This document shows, in pieces, positions 29,466 through 38,783 of a stretch of DNA of 64,000 bases (position 1 is the stretch's first letter; each line of letters begins with the position of its first letter). The stretch is from Effrenium voratum (lineage: Eukaryota > Sar > Dinophyceae > Suessiales > Symbiodiniaceae). A program made the translations under genes and the position numbers. Below the pieces are notes generated by a model that was not told the origin of the DNA, did no database searches, and was given only the letters and a program-made list of their open reading frames with translations. The stretch covers positions 272,501 to 336,500 of the forward strand of contig CAUJNA010003317.1 in assembly GCA_963377175.1 (NCBI GenBank). The letters are read 5' to 3'.

Positions 29466-29798
29466 ATGCCAACTATGAATAGAGAAGACCATAGAGTTAT
29501 AACTTTTGACGATGAAGAAATTAAAGACCTATTCAATGGTGATGAAAACTTTGCTAAACAATTGAGCGAAGAATATGTTTATTGGTTTGATGCTAAATTC
29601 AAGGATAAATATTTTATGAAAGGTATAACTAAACCGGATAAATTTGACAAAATATTGAATTTTTTTGAAATTACAGGCGACGAGGAAGGTTTAATAAAAA
29701 TGAACAATAAAATTGGTGAAAGACTGTTAGAATATAATTTATTTACATATATAACATTAGATTATTCAGGTAAACTGTATAATAAAACGCATAAATAA
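29466..29798 (+). CDS. Unknown small protein
   Basis: The 110-residue product is acidic in its first third (ITFDDEEIKDLFNGDENFA) and aromatic later (YVYWFDAKFKDKYFMKG). It begins MPTMNRED after an AT-rich leader with repeated AATAAATA. No known domain is seen. Its position in a run of small plus-strand genes suggests an accessory or regulatory role. Confidence 0.5.
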   Translation: MPTMNREDHRVITFDDEEIKDLFNGDENFAKQLSEEYVYWFDAKFKDKYFMKGITKPDKFDKILNFFEITGDEEGLIKMNNKIGERLLEYNLFTYITLDYSGKLYNKTHK

Positions 29799-29838
29799 AT
29801 ATTTAAATAAATAATTATATAAATAAATATATATAGAA

Positions 29839-30170
29839 ATGTCTGAAGTTGAGAATGATGCTATTGCTGAACTATCAAAGAAAATAATGACAGTTAGTAA
29901 AAATGTTAAACCGTTGTACGAGATGATAAAAACTATTGACCAGAAACTTGATGCAAAGGCAAACGAACCAAAAACTAACAATGAAGAGAAGGAAAAGATT
30001 GATAAAATCTTTGAAAAGAAAGGGATAGGCAGACCCAGCGGTGATTATGACACGAAGCGTAAAAAAATTTGTGATATGTTAAATAAGGGACAGATCAAAA
30101 GTCCAAAAGAAAAAAAGCATTAGAATACTATAAGATTATTAAGGAAGATGATAAATATGTATATTTCTAA
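29839..30170 (+). CDS. Small helical protein with GRPSG motif, probable frameshift
   Basis: The open frame gives 94 codons to 30123, with a helical N-terminus (IAELSKKIMTVSKNVKPLYE) and a basic AT-hook-like segment (KKGIGRPSGDYDTKRKK). It ends PKEKKH in an A7 run. One base more there would continue as ALEYYKIIKEDDKYVYF to a stop at 30170, a natural-looking end. I therefore annotate to 30170 and suspect a homopolymer indel. DNA binding is possible from the GRP core, but unproven. Confidence 0.5.
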
Positions 30171-30200
30171 AACATTATCTAAATCATTCTAATAAACAAT

Positions 30201-30815
30201 ATGAATTTATTAGAATTATTTAGTGGAACTGGAAGTGTAGGAACCATAGCAAAGTCACTCGGTTATAATGTCATCTCATTAGACTTGAAAAATGCTGATA
30301 TTAATTGTGATATTTTGGAATGGGATTATAAGCAGTTTGACAGAAACCACTTTGATTTTATTTGGAGCAGTCCCCCGTGCACCGAATACAGCAAAGCAAA
30401 AACGACAGGAATTAGGAATATTGAATATGCCAATAGTATTGTCTTAAAAACTATTGAGATTATCAAATATTTCAATCCTAAATATTTTGTAATCGAAAAT
30501 CCTCAAACTGGATTATTAAAAAATCAGGAGTTTATGAATGAGTTTAATTTTAAAGATGTTGATTATTGCAAATATGGATTTAATTACAGAAAACGCACTA
30601 GACTTTGGAATAACATTACGAATTGGACACCTAGAGATTTATGTAATAGAGATTGTGGAAAAATAAGGAATAATAAACATACTGAAACTGCGCAACGACT
30701 GCCATCAAAAACTAAAGCAGAATGGGGAGATAATTATGTAATACATATGCAGGAATATTTATACAAAATACCAGCTGAATTGATTTGTGAGATTTTGACG
30801 AGTTTGATGGACTAA
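30201..30815 (+). CDS. C5-cytosine DNA methyltransferase-like protein
   Basis: These 204 residues carry cytosine-5 methyltransferase motifs: I (LLELFSGTGSVG, binding S-adenosylmethionine), IV (SSPPCTEYS with the catalytic Cys at about residue 60) and VI (VIENPQ, about 98-103). The later KRTRLWNNI resembles motif VIII (QxRxR). It is much shorter than bacterial enzymes and lacks an obvious target-recognition domain, as in many viral orphan methyltransferases. It could mark viral DNA or counter host restriction or silencing; that is inference. The frame is intact, and the gene is the last before the right end. Confidence 0.82.
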   Translation: MNLLELFSGTGSVGTIAKSLGYNVISLDLKNADINCDILEWDYKQFDRNHFDFIWSSPPCTEYSKAKTTGIRNIEYANSIVLKTIEIIKYFNPKYFVIENPQTGLLKNQEFMNEFNFKDVDYCKYGFNYRKRTRLWNNITNWTPRDLCNRDCGKIRNNKHTETAQRLPSKTKAEWGDNYVIHMQEYLYKIPAELICEILTSLMD

Positions 30816-30867
30816 GGAATTTGAGTTTCTGGCACCAAAATGAGCCCGCAAGAGGAATTTTGCTCTT

Positions 30868-30981
30868 TACCCCGGATTTTGGGGTAAGTACCCTGGATTT
30901 TGGGGTAACCTGCCTCCTTACCCCGGATTTTGGGGTAAGTACCCTGGATTTTGGGGTAAGTACCCTGGATTTTGGGGTAAG
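30868..30981. repeat. GC-rich palindromic tandem repeat
   Basis: Five units of the form TACCCYGGATTTTGGGGTAA lie in a row, with a CCTGCCTCC spacer after the second. Within each unit, TACCCC can pair with GGGGTA. The composition differs from the AT-rich element. It sits between the methyltransferase and the right TIR; I found no copy near the left TIR. Confidence 0.8.
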
Positions 30982-31011
30982 ATTTCAAGGATATATTTGA
31001 CACATACTTAA

Positions 31012-31568
31012 TAAACCTTACAATAAAAATCATTGTAAGATTTATGTTTTGAAATTATGGGGATTTTATATTTTGGGAATTTGGGATTTGGGTAAGATGG
31101 TTTTGACCTAAAGGGAAGTTAAGACACTATAGTAAGGATGGATGAACCTGAAAAAACAAAATGCACTTCATGTAGATGTAAAAAACTTCCTAGTCAATTA
31201 GTTGCTGGGAAAACTTGGTGCATAGTTTGCGCAGAAAGTTGGAAGAGGTATAGGGCAAAAAATCCAGAAAGAATTAAGGAGGTAAGCAAGAAATATGATG
31301 CTGAGCACCGCGAAGAAAAAAAGGCATATAATCAAAATGAAAGAGCTTGTGAGGTTTGCGGTTGTAAAGTTAAAAACCCTAACTGGTCTAGACATTTGAA
31401 ATGCAAAAAACATATTGATAATTTAAACCGCGATTTGTAAGGATGCTGGTAGAATTTTATGATATAACTTTATCATAAAATTTATATTTTGAAAAATATC
31501 TGTGAAAATTTATGTAATAAGTTTGTGTGGCGGGGATGTCTGTATGGGGGCAAGGTCTTTGGTAGGTC
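31012..31568. repeat. Right terminal inverted repeat
   Basis: This is the reverse complement of 9050-9607 with few differences. It begins inward with the AAACCTTACAAT/ATTGTAAGATTT hairpin, holds the second zinc-finger gene, and ends CTTTGGTAGGTC before the flank TTAGTCC. Confidence 0.93.
31138..31440 (+). CDS. TIR-encoded double zinc-finger protein (right copy)
   Basis: This is the second copy of the left TIR gene, also reading outward. It keeps both CxxC pairs, the helical middle and the final C2H2-like finger (CEVCGC, then H and KKH). It differs from the left copy at three single bases, giving Thr for Asn in the first knuckle, Glu for Lys in the linker and Ala for Asp just before the last finger. 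No synonymous difference is seen. Being in the TIR doubles the gene dosage and places its promoter inside the repeat (31040-31137). Confidence 0.8.
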   Translation: MDEPEKTKCTSCRCKKLPSQLVAGKTWCIVCAESWKRYRAKNPERIKEVSKKYDAEHREEKKAYNQNERACEVCGCKVKNPNWSRHLKCKKHIDNLNRDL

Positions 31569-32817
31569 TTAGTCCCGCACCTCATTTCACTTCCCTGCCG
31601 TCGGTCGGTTCTCCTTAGCTTCCATTTGCTGAAACGAATATTTGTTGCCCCCTTTTTGGCTAAAGGGGACTGCTGTTTTTTGCTTCAGGGGGCGAAGACG
31701 CACGTAGAAGTTAGGCTGAGGAGCGCACAACCTCAGTCCGAGCACATCATTCTAGGGGTTGATTCCACATTCTTTTCAACCATCGTTCTTGTAGAAAACC
31801 AGATCCGTTTCCCCTGGAATTCTGATGGTTTTCTGGAAACAAGGATCCCTGGAAAGAATGAGGAAGCTTCCCCTAGAAAACTGGATTTCGATTCGCCCCC
31901 CCCCCCCCCCCCCCGCGTTTTGGTCAGTTAAAGGGAAACCACTTGGCAGCCAATTCAAATATGCTTTAAGGGGCCCAATTTAAGACGAGCAAAAACGTTC
32001 CGAGCTCGGCTTAGGCTCTTCGGAAACTTGGTGGTGAGCCTCTTCGAGCTATGGACCTCTGCGCGCCTTGGGAAAGGCATGTAGTTTGTTGGTTGCGGTC
32101 CACCTGCAGTTGGTTGGTTTCTGTGTCCTCTTGTTTTCTTGTTGTTTTCCTTCTTCTTTTTCCGGGGGGGGGGTCCTTGTTTTCTGGTGGGACGAGGGGT
32201 AAAACTTGGTTCTTCAAGGGCTCTAGCAGGAGACCACCAGGCCTCCGGGGTGTATCTGCACCTCGGATTTCATGTAATGTTAACCCTGTATTAGATATCC
32301 CCCCCCTATTAGTCCGGTCCGGGTGAACCCCCCCAATACTAAACAATTCATATCTCAGAAAAAAAACCCTAAAAAAAAGGGGTTCCAAACCAACCCCCCC
32401 CCAATTAGACCGGTCCCTCCCCCAGATGGCTGCTGCTATCTCATTTTCTCCACTGCTTGTTGAAGATTGTGGACTCATGCTGCTTGCCATGCTTTCTCTG
32501 ACAAGGTGCTTTGGCTCAAATGAGCTCATGCTTTCTTCTGATGCCTTTCTCTTCATGCTGCTGCCTTGCTTGGGGCTCTCATCTCCACCTCCTACTCTCA
32601 TCTTGAAGCTTGGTGGATGCTTTTGGGCCTGCCCAAGCCAGAAAAAAATGTGTTCTGAAATGGTCGATTTCTTGATAAATCCTTTACTAAAAAAAACAAG
32701 CTTAGAAGGTTTCTAAGGGTACCCCACATTAGCCCCTTGCACCCCCAATTAGTAAGCCCCCCTTAATTAGTCCGGTCCATCGACCCCACCCCCCAAAAAA
32801 AGACAACCAGGCCTTCT

Positions 32818-33267
32818 CAATACTAAATCAAATGGAAACTCAATTCCAGATCTCAAAAGGAAGCTCCAACAATACTAAATCAAATGGAAACTCAATTCCA
32901 GATCTCACAAGGAAGCTCCAGCAATACTAAATCAAATGGAAACTCAATTCCAGATCTCACAAGGAAGCTCCAGCAATACTAAATCAAATGCAAACTCAAT
33001 TCCAGATCTCAAAGGGAAGCTCCAGCAATACTAAATCAAATGGAAACTCAATTCCAGATCTCAAACGGAAGCTCCAGCAATACTAAATCAAATGGAAACT
33101 CAATTCCAGATCTCAAAGGGAAGCTCCAGCAATACTGAATCAAATGGAAACTCAATTCCAGATCTCAAAAGGAAGCTCCAGCAATACTAAATCAAATGGA
33201 AACTCAATTCCAGATCTCAAAGGGAAGCTCCAGCAATACTAAATCAAATGGAAACTCAATTCCAGAT
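32818..33267. repeat. 52-bp tandem repeat (minisatellite)
   Basis: There are about 8.6 copies of a 52-base unit beginning CAATACTAAATCAAATGGAA and ending GGAAGCTCCAG, starting at 32818 and every 52 bases to 33234. Copies differ at a few positions, mainly in the CTCAAAAGG/CTCACAAGG/CTCAAAGGG segment. There are no spacers between units, so it is not a CRISPR array. Confidence 0.95.
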
Positions 33268-33861
33268 TATTTAGGGGGTTAAGGCAAAAAACCTTCCAAC
33301 ATCTTGCCCCCCCAAAACCTTCCGACCTTCAAGGGGGGGAGGGGGGGGGGTTACAGACTAATACGGGGTTTACATTACGGAAGACCGGTTTGAGGGTAGA
33401 ACATGCCTCAAAACGGAGACCACAGGTCCTGCGGAAACCCACATTCCTGCCCTATCTTTTGCTTGGTTACTTCAGGGGAGGCTTATCTGAGGTCCGTTGA
33501 GAGCTCCCGAAACGGGGGAAAGAGAACGCGGCAAAGGGATGGAGGCCGCTCTGAATCACGTTGCGTCTTTTTCTTCCATTTGGCTAAGAATATGTTTTAT
33601 TTTCCCCTCTTGGTTTTAGATGGGGATCTATGACTACCGGAGGTTAAAAAAAATAAATCTCTATATATATATATATTGTTTTTTTCCAAAGGATGTTTTT
33701 TCCAAAGGATGTCCCCTGGGGACTTATTCAAACGGACGTTTTCGTTGCAAAGATCCGGGCGGTGACCCGAAATTTCGCGGCCTGGAGCTTTCTGCGTCCT
33801 TGTGGTCCTTGGGGCCTGGGGACCCTCAGCATGAAAAGTCTTAGGCCTGAGAGGTGTTTTT

Positions 33862-33965
33862 TTTTTTTTTGGGGGGGGTTGGGGTTTTGGGGGGTTTGGG
33901 GGGTTTGGGGGGTTTGAGGGTTTCGGGGGTTTGGGGTTTTGGGGTTTTGGGGTTTTGTTTTTTGT
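33862..33965. repeat. G-rich GGGGTTTT-like low-complexity tract
   Basis: Runs of four to seven G alternate with TTT or TTTT for about 100 bases on the plus strand, a composition able to form G-quadruplexes. The unit length is irregular. Confidence 0.8.
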
Positions 33966-34379
33966 TTTTGTTGTTTTTTTGGGGGGGAACCCGTTCAGCC
34001 TCAGTTACGCTCTTGACGTGTGAGCTACAACTCCCCCGACGAGCAGCTCCAGAAACAAGCTGGCGGCCAGCGGATGAACTCTGCCGAACTTTGGTTTATG
34101 GCCAGGTGTTGGAACCTGGGGCATCAAACGAGTGTGTCCCAGGTTTCTTGCCCCCCCCACGCAAGGCTTTCCTTACCGTGTTTCACCTTCGAGTGCGAGC
34201 AGCATTCCGCGGAAAGCTTTTAGCCAGTTGTTCTGAATGCTGTGTTCTTTTCTGTGGCCTACCTACCCTCTACAGGCAGGGGTTCAAGTCCCATCACCAC
34301 TCCCAGAACTGCCAAAACAAATTCTGGGGTTGGGGTACCCCCCTCCAAAAAAAATACACACACACCCCTTCCCAACGGA

Positions 34380-34486
34380 AAGCACCGCGATCTCGTGAAC
34401 TCGATGTGGCCGGGCGTCTCGGACGATTCACCGAGGCTCTTCTGGGCCTTCTTCATGGATATGGGGAACTCCGCCAAGCGCCGCGG
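34380..34486 (+). CDS. Exon-like island, unknown protein
   Basis: The island reads HRDLVNSMWPGVSDDSPRLF and WAFFMDMGNSAKRR, with balanced codon use unlike the surrounding tracts. A possible donor (CGCG then GTGGAT) follows. It is probably a host exon; no family was recognised. Confidence 0.35.
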
Positions 34487-35309
34487 TGGATCTCGGGCTT
34501 TTGGAGTGGGGGTGGGCAGTGGGCATTTGTTAAGCTTCCATTGGCTGAAACCAATATGTTGTTTAATGTTCCCTTGTTGGTTTTTTTGGTGGGATGTGTT
34601 TTTTTTTGGGGGGGTGGGGGGGCTGGACAGTGACTCGTTTTTTTGTTTTCTTCTTTTTTTCTTCTCCTCCTTGGGTGGTTTGCATCCGTGCCCCTCACTT
34701 ATATGTTTATGATTAAACAACTGGGGTTACGCAGGGTTTAGTCTTTGGTTTCCATTTGCCAAGGTGCCATGTTGGTATCACCTTTGTTGACCCTCATTCC
34801 GAAGGAGGGCAGAAGAAAAACCTGAAAACATCCGAGGTGTGCGGTTGAACATCTTCCATTGGCTGAAACAAATACGTACTTTCTTCATGTGCCCCGGCGC
34901 CCCGGTTGGTTAAAAGTGAATTGATTTCACTAAAGGAAATTGTTTCTCATGTTTTCCAGGTAAGGGCCCTTGGAGCTATTTTGCCAACCCTATGTGCGCT
35001 TGATTTTTAAATGCTCTTGGCTGCAAAATGGCCTCTAAGCGTTCGTGAGTCGGGATAGGACAGTTGCAGCCGCCCCTCTAGAAATGTCATCTAGTTGATT
35101 TTGTGGGCTAGGTTTGAACTTTGGCCCATGGGCAAAGTTTTCGGAGGTTCAAGGTTGAGAACTTGGGAGCCCCCCTTGTTGTTCCTTGCCAGCCTGCCCT
35201 CCAAAAAAAAAAGCCACTCTGGACAACCCAGACAAGGAGCTGGGGATCCACCACCACCCGTCAAAGAGCAATGCCCTGCTTTGGTCCTGGTTTTCGACCC
35301 GCTTTCATC

Positions 35310-35398
35310 AGGTTGGAGGTGCTCTACCTTCTGCTGACCGCAGATCACTACGCCAACGCCTGGCGCACATCGGGGGACCGGCGGGCTGTAGACAAGGC
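35310..35398 (+). CDS. Exon-like island, unknown protein
   Basis: A plus-strand frame reads LEVLYLLLTADHYANAWRTS and then GDRRAVDK, which is protein-like in a low-complexity setting. Boundaries and family are unknown. Confidence 0.28.
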
Positions 35399-37640
35399 TT
35401 GAATTTGTGTAGCACCACCTGGGCCAATGAAAGTGAGTTTTTCGTTTTGCTTGAGTTCTGCTGAAAGGGGAAACCCATACTTGCACTTTTGTCTGCTTTC
35501 ATGCGGTTTCCAGGTAGGTTCTCAGGGAGGCCCTTGGGGCCACGATTCAATTGAAATGTGGAACGAATTCCCCCATCATTGGTCAGTTGAGGGTGGACTT
35601 AAATCCAGGACCCTGAAAAATTGAAACCTCCACGAAAAGGAGACCTTCCCGAACTTCAAAACTTGGACGTCCTTCTCAATCTATGAGCATCAACGTTTCG
35701 GTGGTCTCTGCAACACATGGGAACCCATTTCAGGCCTTGTGAATGGTTCCCCTATAACATTTCATGCTGAATGGAGCTGCAAGCGAGGAATCTAGGCCAG
35801 GGATCACATAGATCTCAAGTCATGAGTATTAGATGTGGACCTAGCCTTTTCAATGCTCTGCCTGGGTTACTTTAACTTCACTGTTGGCATGTTCTCTAGG
35901 TTTTAGTTGTTTGCTTGGCTGTTCGGAGAAATCCTGAACCAGTTTAAAACCATGGTTGAAACCCCTGTTTGTTGGCTTTTACAATCATTCCAGGGCTTCT
36001 TAGGTGGTGCAGGATTTCGTCCATCCACAGTATTTTGTGTGTGGTCGCCGAAAACAAGGAATTCGCTCAGATGCCAAGGATTGGAAGGTATCAAATTTTA
36101 CGTTTCTCCGAGCGCAGACCTTGGTTGGATGTCCTCACTTCCCAGTTTCCGGAACTCGGACCTGAGGACCAGTGTTGTGAACAAGACAGTTTGGTGACCT
36201 TTTTGGCCCATCCACTCGAAGTTCGTGCCCGGGTCTGTCACATTTGCTGCTTGGCGATTTGCTGCGCACATTGACTTCTAGTCAGGAGTGGGGAGTGTAT
36301 GTTTCCACGGCATGCAGAACCCCCAATATTGGCTTGATGGCTCACAGGTGTCCATTTTAGGTTAGTTTGGTTAGAAACAGATGAGTTCCACTGGATCAGG
36401 ATTGTTTTACAAACCATTTGCCAGTCTATTTCTCCAAAGATCACCACAAGCCGGAAGCTGAGGCTACATCACTTTCATGTCTTTCCGACTTTCATATTTG
36501 TCCCAGTCTGGTCCCTTGAATTTGTCTTGACTGCTACTGGCTTGGATTTTTAGACTTTAACTTTTGGGGAAAGCAATGGGGTTGCCACTAAACCCACAAA
36601 AAAGTCAAACTTTTGGCAGAGAGAAGAGCAGCAACCAGGTTGTGGTTATTGCCTTGGTTTTCCTCAAAAGTGCTGCCGTTTGGGCCATAAATGGCCAGAT
36701 GGCAATCTGCCGATTTTTCAGGCTTGGTTCCTCATGGATGCCCTGCTTTCAGCGCTGGACAAGATCCGAGGCCTGGGGTTCAGGAAAGCTCCGACCAACG
36801 GACTTTCATTTGGTGAATTGAACATATCTTTTATATTATTTCCCCTGTTGGTGTAAAGGGTATCGATTTCACTACTGGAAATATGTTCTCATTTTCCACG
36901 GGGCTTAAGCAAATGGAGGCAGAGCGTTGGGGAAACAAACCATTGCTTGAGGTGTTCTGTTGTTTTTTATTGGTGTTCGGTGGTTGGGCTTGCCTTCAAG
37001 CCACTCAAAGTTAAGCTTTTCGTAGGGGATCTGAAAACGAACCGGCTGGCCAGGGCTAAAATTCCACCACGTAACATGGTCATTTGACGCGAATAACCAA
37101 AAGGGGTCTCCACCTCCTGGTTTGCTCAAGTGAGGTTTCTGCCATTGAACCATGAAAAGTCACAGTTCCTGCACTGACTCCCCAAGTTCCTGAACCTTAT
37201 CCTTGAGAAGGTCATTTGAGTGCAAAACCAAAACTTGGTGGCTCCCAGCCATCCCCCTGAGCCCTTTAGCTTTTTCGTGTTTAGTGGATGGGTTTCCATG
37301 TAACCCGCTAAAAGTTAGCCACTTTTCGCAGGGATCTGAGGGCAGCCCAGAAAACCTGTTTGCACTCCAGTTCTGGTGAACTTGGGCTCTGTCCCGGTCA
37401 TGTGCTGCCCAAAGGGCGGCGCAGTGTGCGTTTGGTGTGTTTGTTTGTTTGTGTAAGTGTAAGTGTGGGCCCGAAACAGTGTGCACGCTACACAAGTCAA
37501 AATGCAAACAGTGTTTGTTTGTTTGTTTGTTTGTTTGTTTGCGCGCGTGTGGGGTGGGCTCCAAACAGTGTGCACTCTGCAAGAACAGCACCAACATGAA
37601 CTGGGTTTTTCACTTTGGGCTCTCGCCTCGCTCCGCGCAG

Positions 37641-37712
37641 GCGGCGAGGTGCAGGACATGAGCAACACGGGGGTGCTGATCATGCGCAAGGCCCGCGGCA
37701 GCCTTGGCGCCA
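37641..37712 (+). CDS. Exon-like island, unknown protein
   Basis: After a GCGCAG that could be a splice acceptor, the frame reads GEVQDMSNTGVLIMRKARGS and LGA with GC-rich third positions. It is likely a short host exon; the parent gene is unknown. Confidence 0.32.
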
Positions 37713-37735
37713 AAACGGATTCCCACTGGGCTTTT

Positions 37736-37854
37736 GGGCTAGGTCTCCCAGCTAGGTGCCTTTTTACCTCTTTTTTTTGGGGGGGGGAGGGTTCCCCTAC
37801 TGAAATAGACTCCAGAAAAAGGGTACCCTCTAATCTCTCTACTGGAGGACCTAT
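37736..37854. repeat. Dispersed palindromic repeat F1, copy 1
   Basis: It opens CTAGGTCTCCCAGCTAGG and closes CTACTGGAGGACCTA, with the shared core GGGAGGGTTCCCCTACT and TAGACT in the middle. It belongs to the family described at 48541-48655. Confidence 0.75.
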
Positions 37855-37927
37855 GTGTAATTACTGCTCATCTTGGTTGGTACGTTAGGAGGTGGGGAAG
37901 CGAGGTTTGAACGTGAACCAATGTAGA

Positions 37928-38010
37928 GCTTCCATTTGCTTGAGTGCCTTGGCTTTAGAGGGAAGCTATATCTTCTTAGTTGTTTCCCTGGGGCGAAAAA
38001 GCAAATGGAA
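37928..38010. repeat. Dispersed palindromic repeat F2
   Basis: The element starts CTTCCATTTGCTT and ends AAAGCAAATGGAAG, an inverted pair. The inside resembles GGGAAGCTAT...TTTCCCTGGGG. Related or partial copies lie at about 50-135, 33585-33645, 34845-34975, 36815-36915 and 46577-46672, several sharing TTCCCCTGTTGG and TTTCCAGGGG. Confidence 0.65.
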
Positions 38011-38064
38011 GTATTCTAGTCAATGGCAAACTATCCCCCACGCATCAAGACCTTCCCTTCGTAG

Positions 38065-38222
38065 GTTCCAACTTGAGAGGTTTCCTCCCGGCCTTCCTGG
38101 AGCTTGTGAGCGGATCGGGGTCCAGGTGATGGAAGAGAAGTTGTGCGACCTTCGCATTTCGTCGGAAAATGGAGCTGCAGCAGATTTTGTGGAAGCTCCA
38201 GAGCTGGCGGCGGCTGACTCCT
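38065..38222 (+). CDS. Exon-like island, unknown protein
   Basis: The frame reads VMEEKLCDLRISSENGAAAD and FVEAPELAAADS, with typical amino-acid balance. A second frame is also open here, so the call is weak. Confidence 0.22.
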
Positions 38223-38666
38223 TTTCTCCATGAGCGAAAGCCAGAAGGGTGTGTCGTTTTTGAGGCCCCCCCTCCATGCGGCCTTCCTTTGAAACGAGCC
38301 AAAGAAAGGGAATTACGCTCAGAAAAGACACGCCCAGAAGTTGCTCCAGCACTTGTCCGCACAAGATGTAGAGAGGAATGCAAAAAAGATCCAATATGTC
38401 TTCATCAATTCTGGCGAGAGCACAAATAGGAGTTAAGCGATCTCAAGCTGAACGATGACATCTCAAGCTGCATGATGACCCGGGGGATCCATTCTTTCTC
38501 ATTCTAGTTGGTTGGTGAGTCTCAGGAATTAGTTAGCTTTGCCGATGTGTCGTCCTTTGACGAAGCGACACAACCCCGCCACATTTGCCCTTTTAATGCC
38601 CCACAAGCTGCAAATACGTTGCCTACATGGCTTGCCTAATCGAATCTCAGGTGCTCTTTTCCTGTA

Positions 38667-38783
38667 TCCTAGGTCCCGCAGTAGTGCCCTTCTACCTGTT
38701 TATTTTGGGGAGGGTTCCCCTACTAAAATAGACTACAGAAAAAAAGGGCACCCTTACTCTGACCTCTCTACTCGAGGACCTAG
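38667..38783. repeat. Dispersed palindromic repeat F1, copy 2
   Basis: It begins CTAGGTCCCGCAGTAGTGCC, contains CCCCTACTAAAATAGACTAC, and ends CTCGAGGACCTAG. It is a member of the family described at 48541-48655. Confidence 0.8.

Larger units (their letters stand above)
9050..31568. mobile_element. Endogenous polinton-like virus (virophage-type) element
   Basis: An AT-rich block of about 22.5 kb lies between inverted repeats of about 557 bp and is tightly packed with genes, unlike both flanks. It contains a DDE integrase, B-family polymerase plus SF1 helicase, double jelly-roll-type capsid, penton-like protein and A32-type ATPase, the recognised core of polinton-like viruses and integrating virophages. 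Left flank ends CCCTTA and right flank starts TTAGTCC, so at most a 3-bp TTA duplication is visible; the 6-bp duplication expected for polinton integrases is not obvious. Several core genes are frameshifted, so this copy may no longer be replication-competent. Family placement rests on gene content; a capsid and ATPase phylogeny would fix it. Confidence 0.92.

Noticed and set aside
30812..31033. Minus-strand frame with repeated YPKIQGT peptides
   Set aside because: It is a translation of the GC-rich DNA tandem repeat and overlaps the TIR; no independent coding evidence.
32011..32601. 196-codon minus-strand frame just outside the right TIR
   Set aside because: It runs through C and T homopolymers and recurring AATTAGWCCGGTCC segments, has no recognisable domain, and is opposed by equally open plus frames.
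32818..33267. Regular repeats resembling a CRISPR array
   Set aside because: The 52-bp units are head to tail with no variable spacers, so this is a minisatellite.
33862..33965. GGGGTTTT tract as an internal telomere
   Set aside because: Unit length is irregular and the tract is short; plain G/T low complexity explains it.
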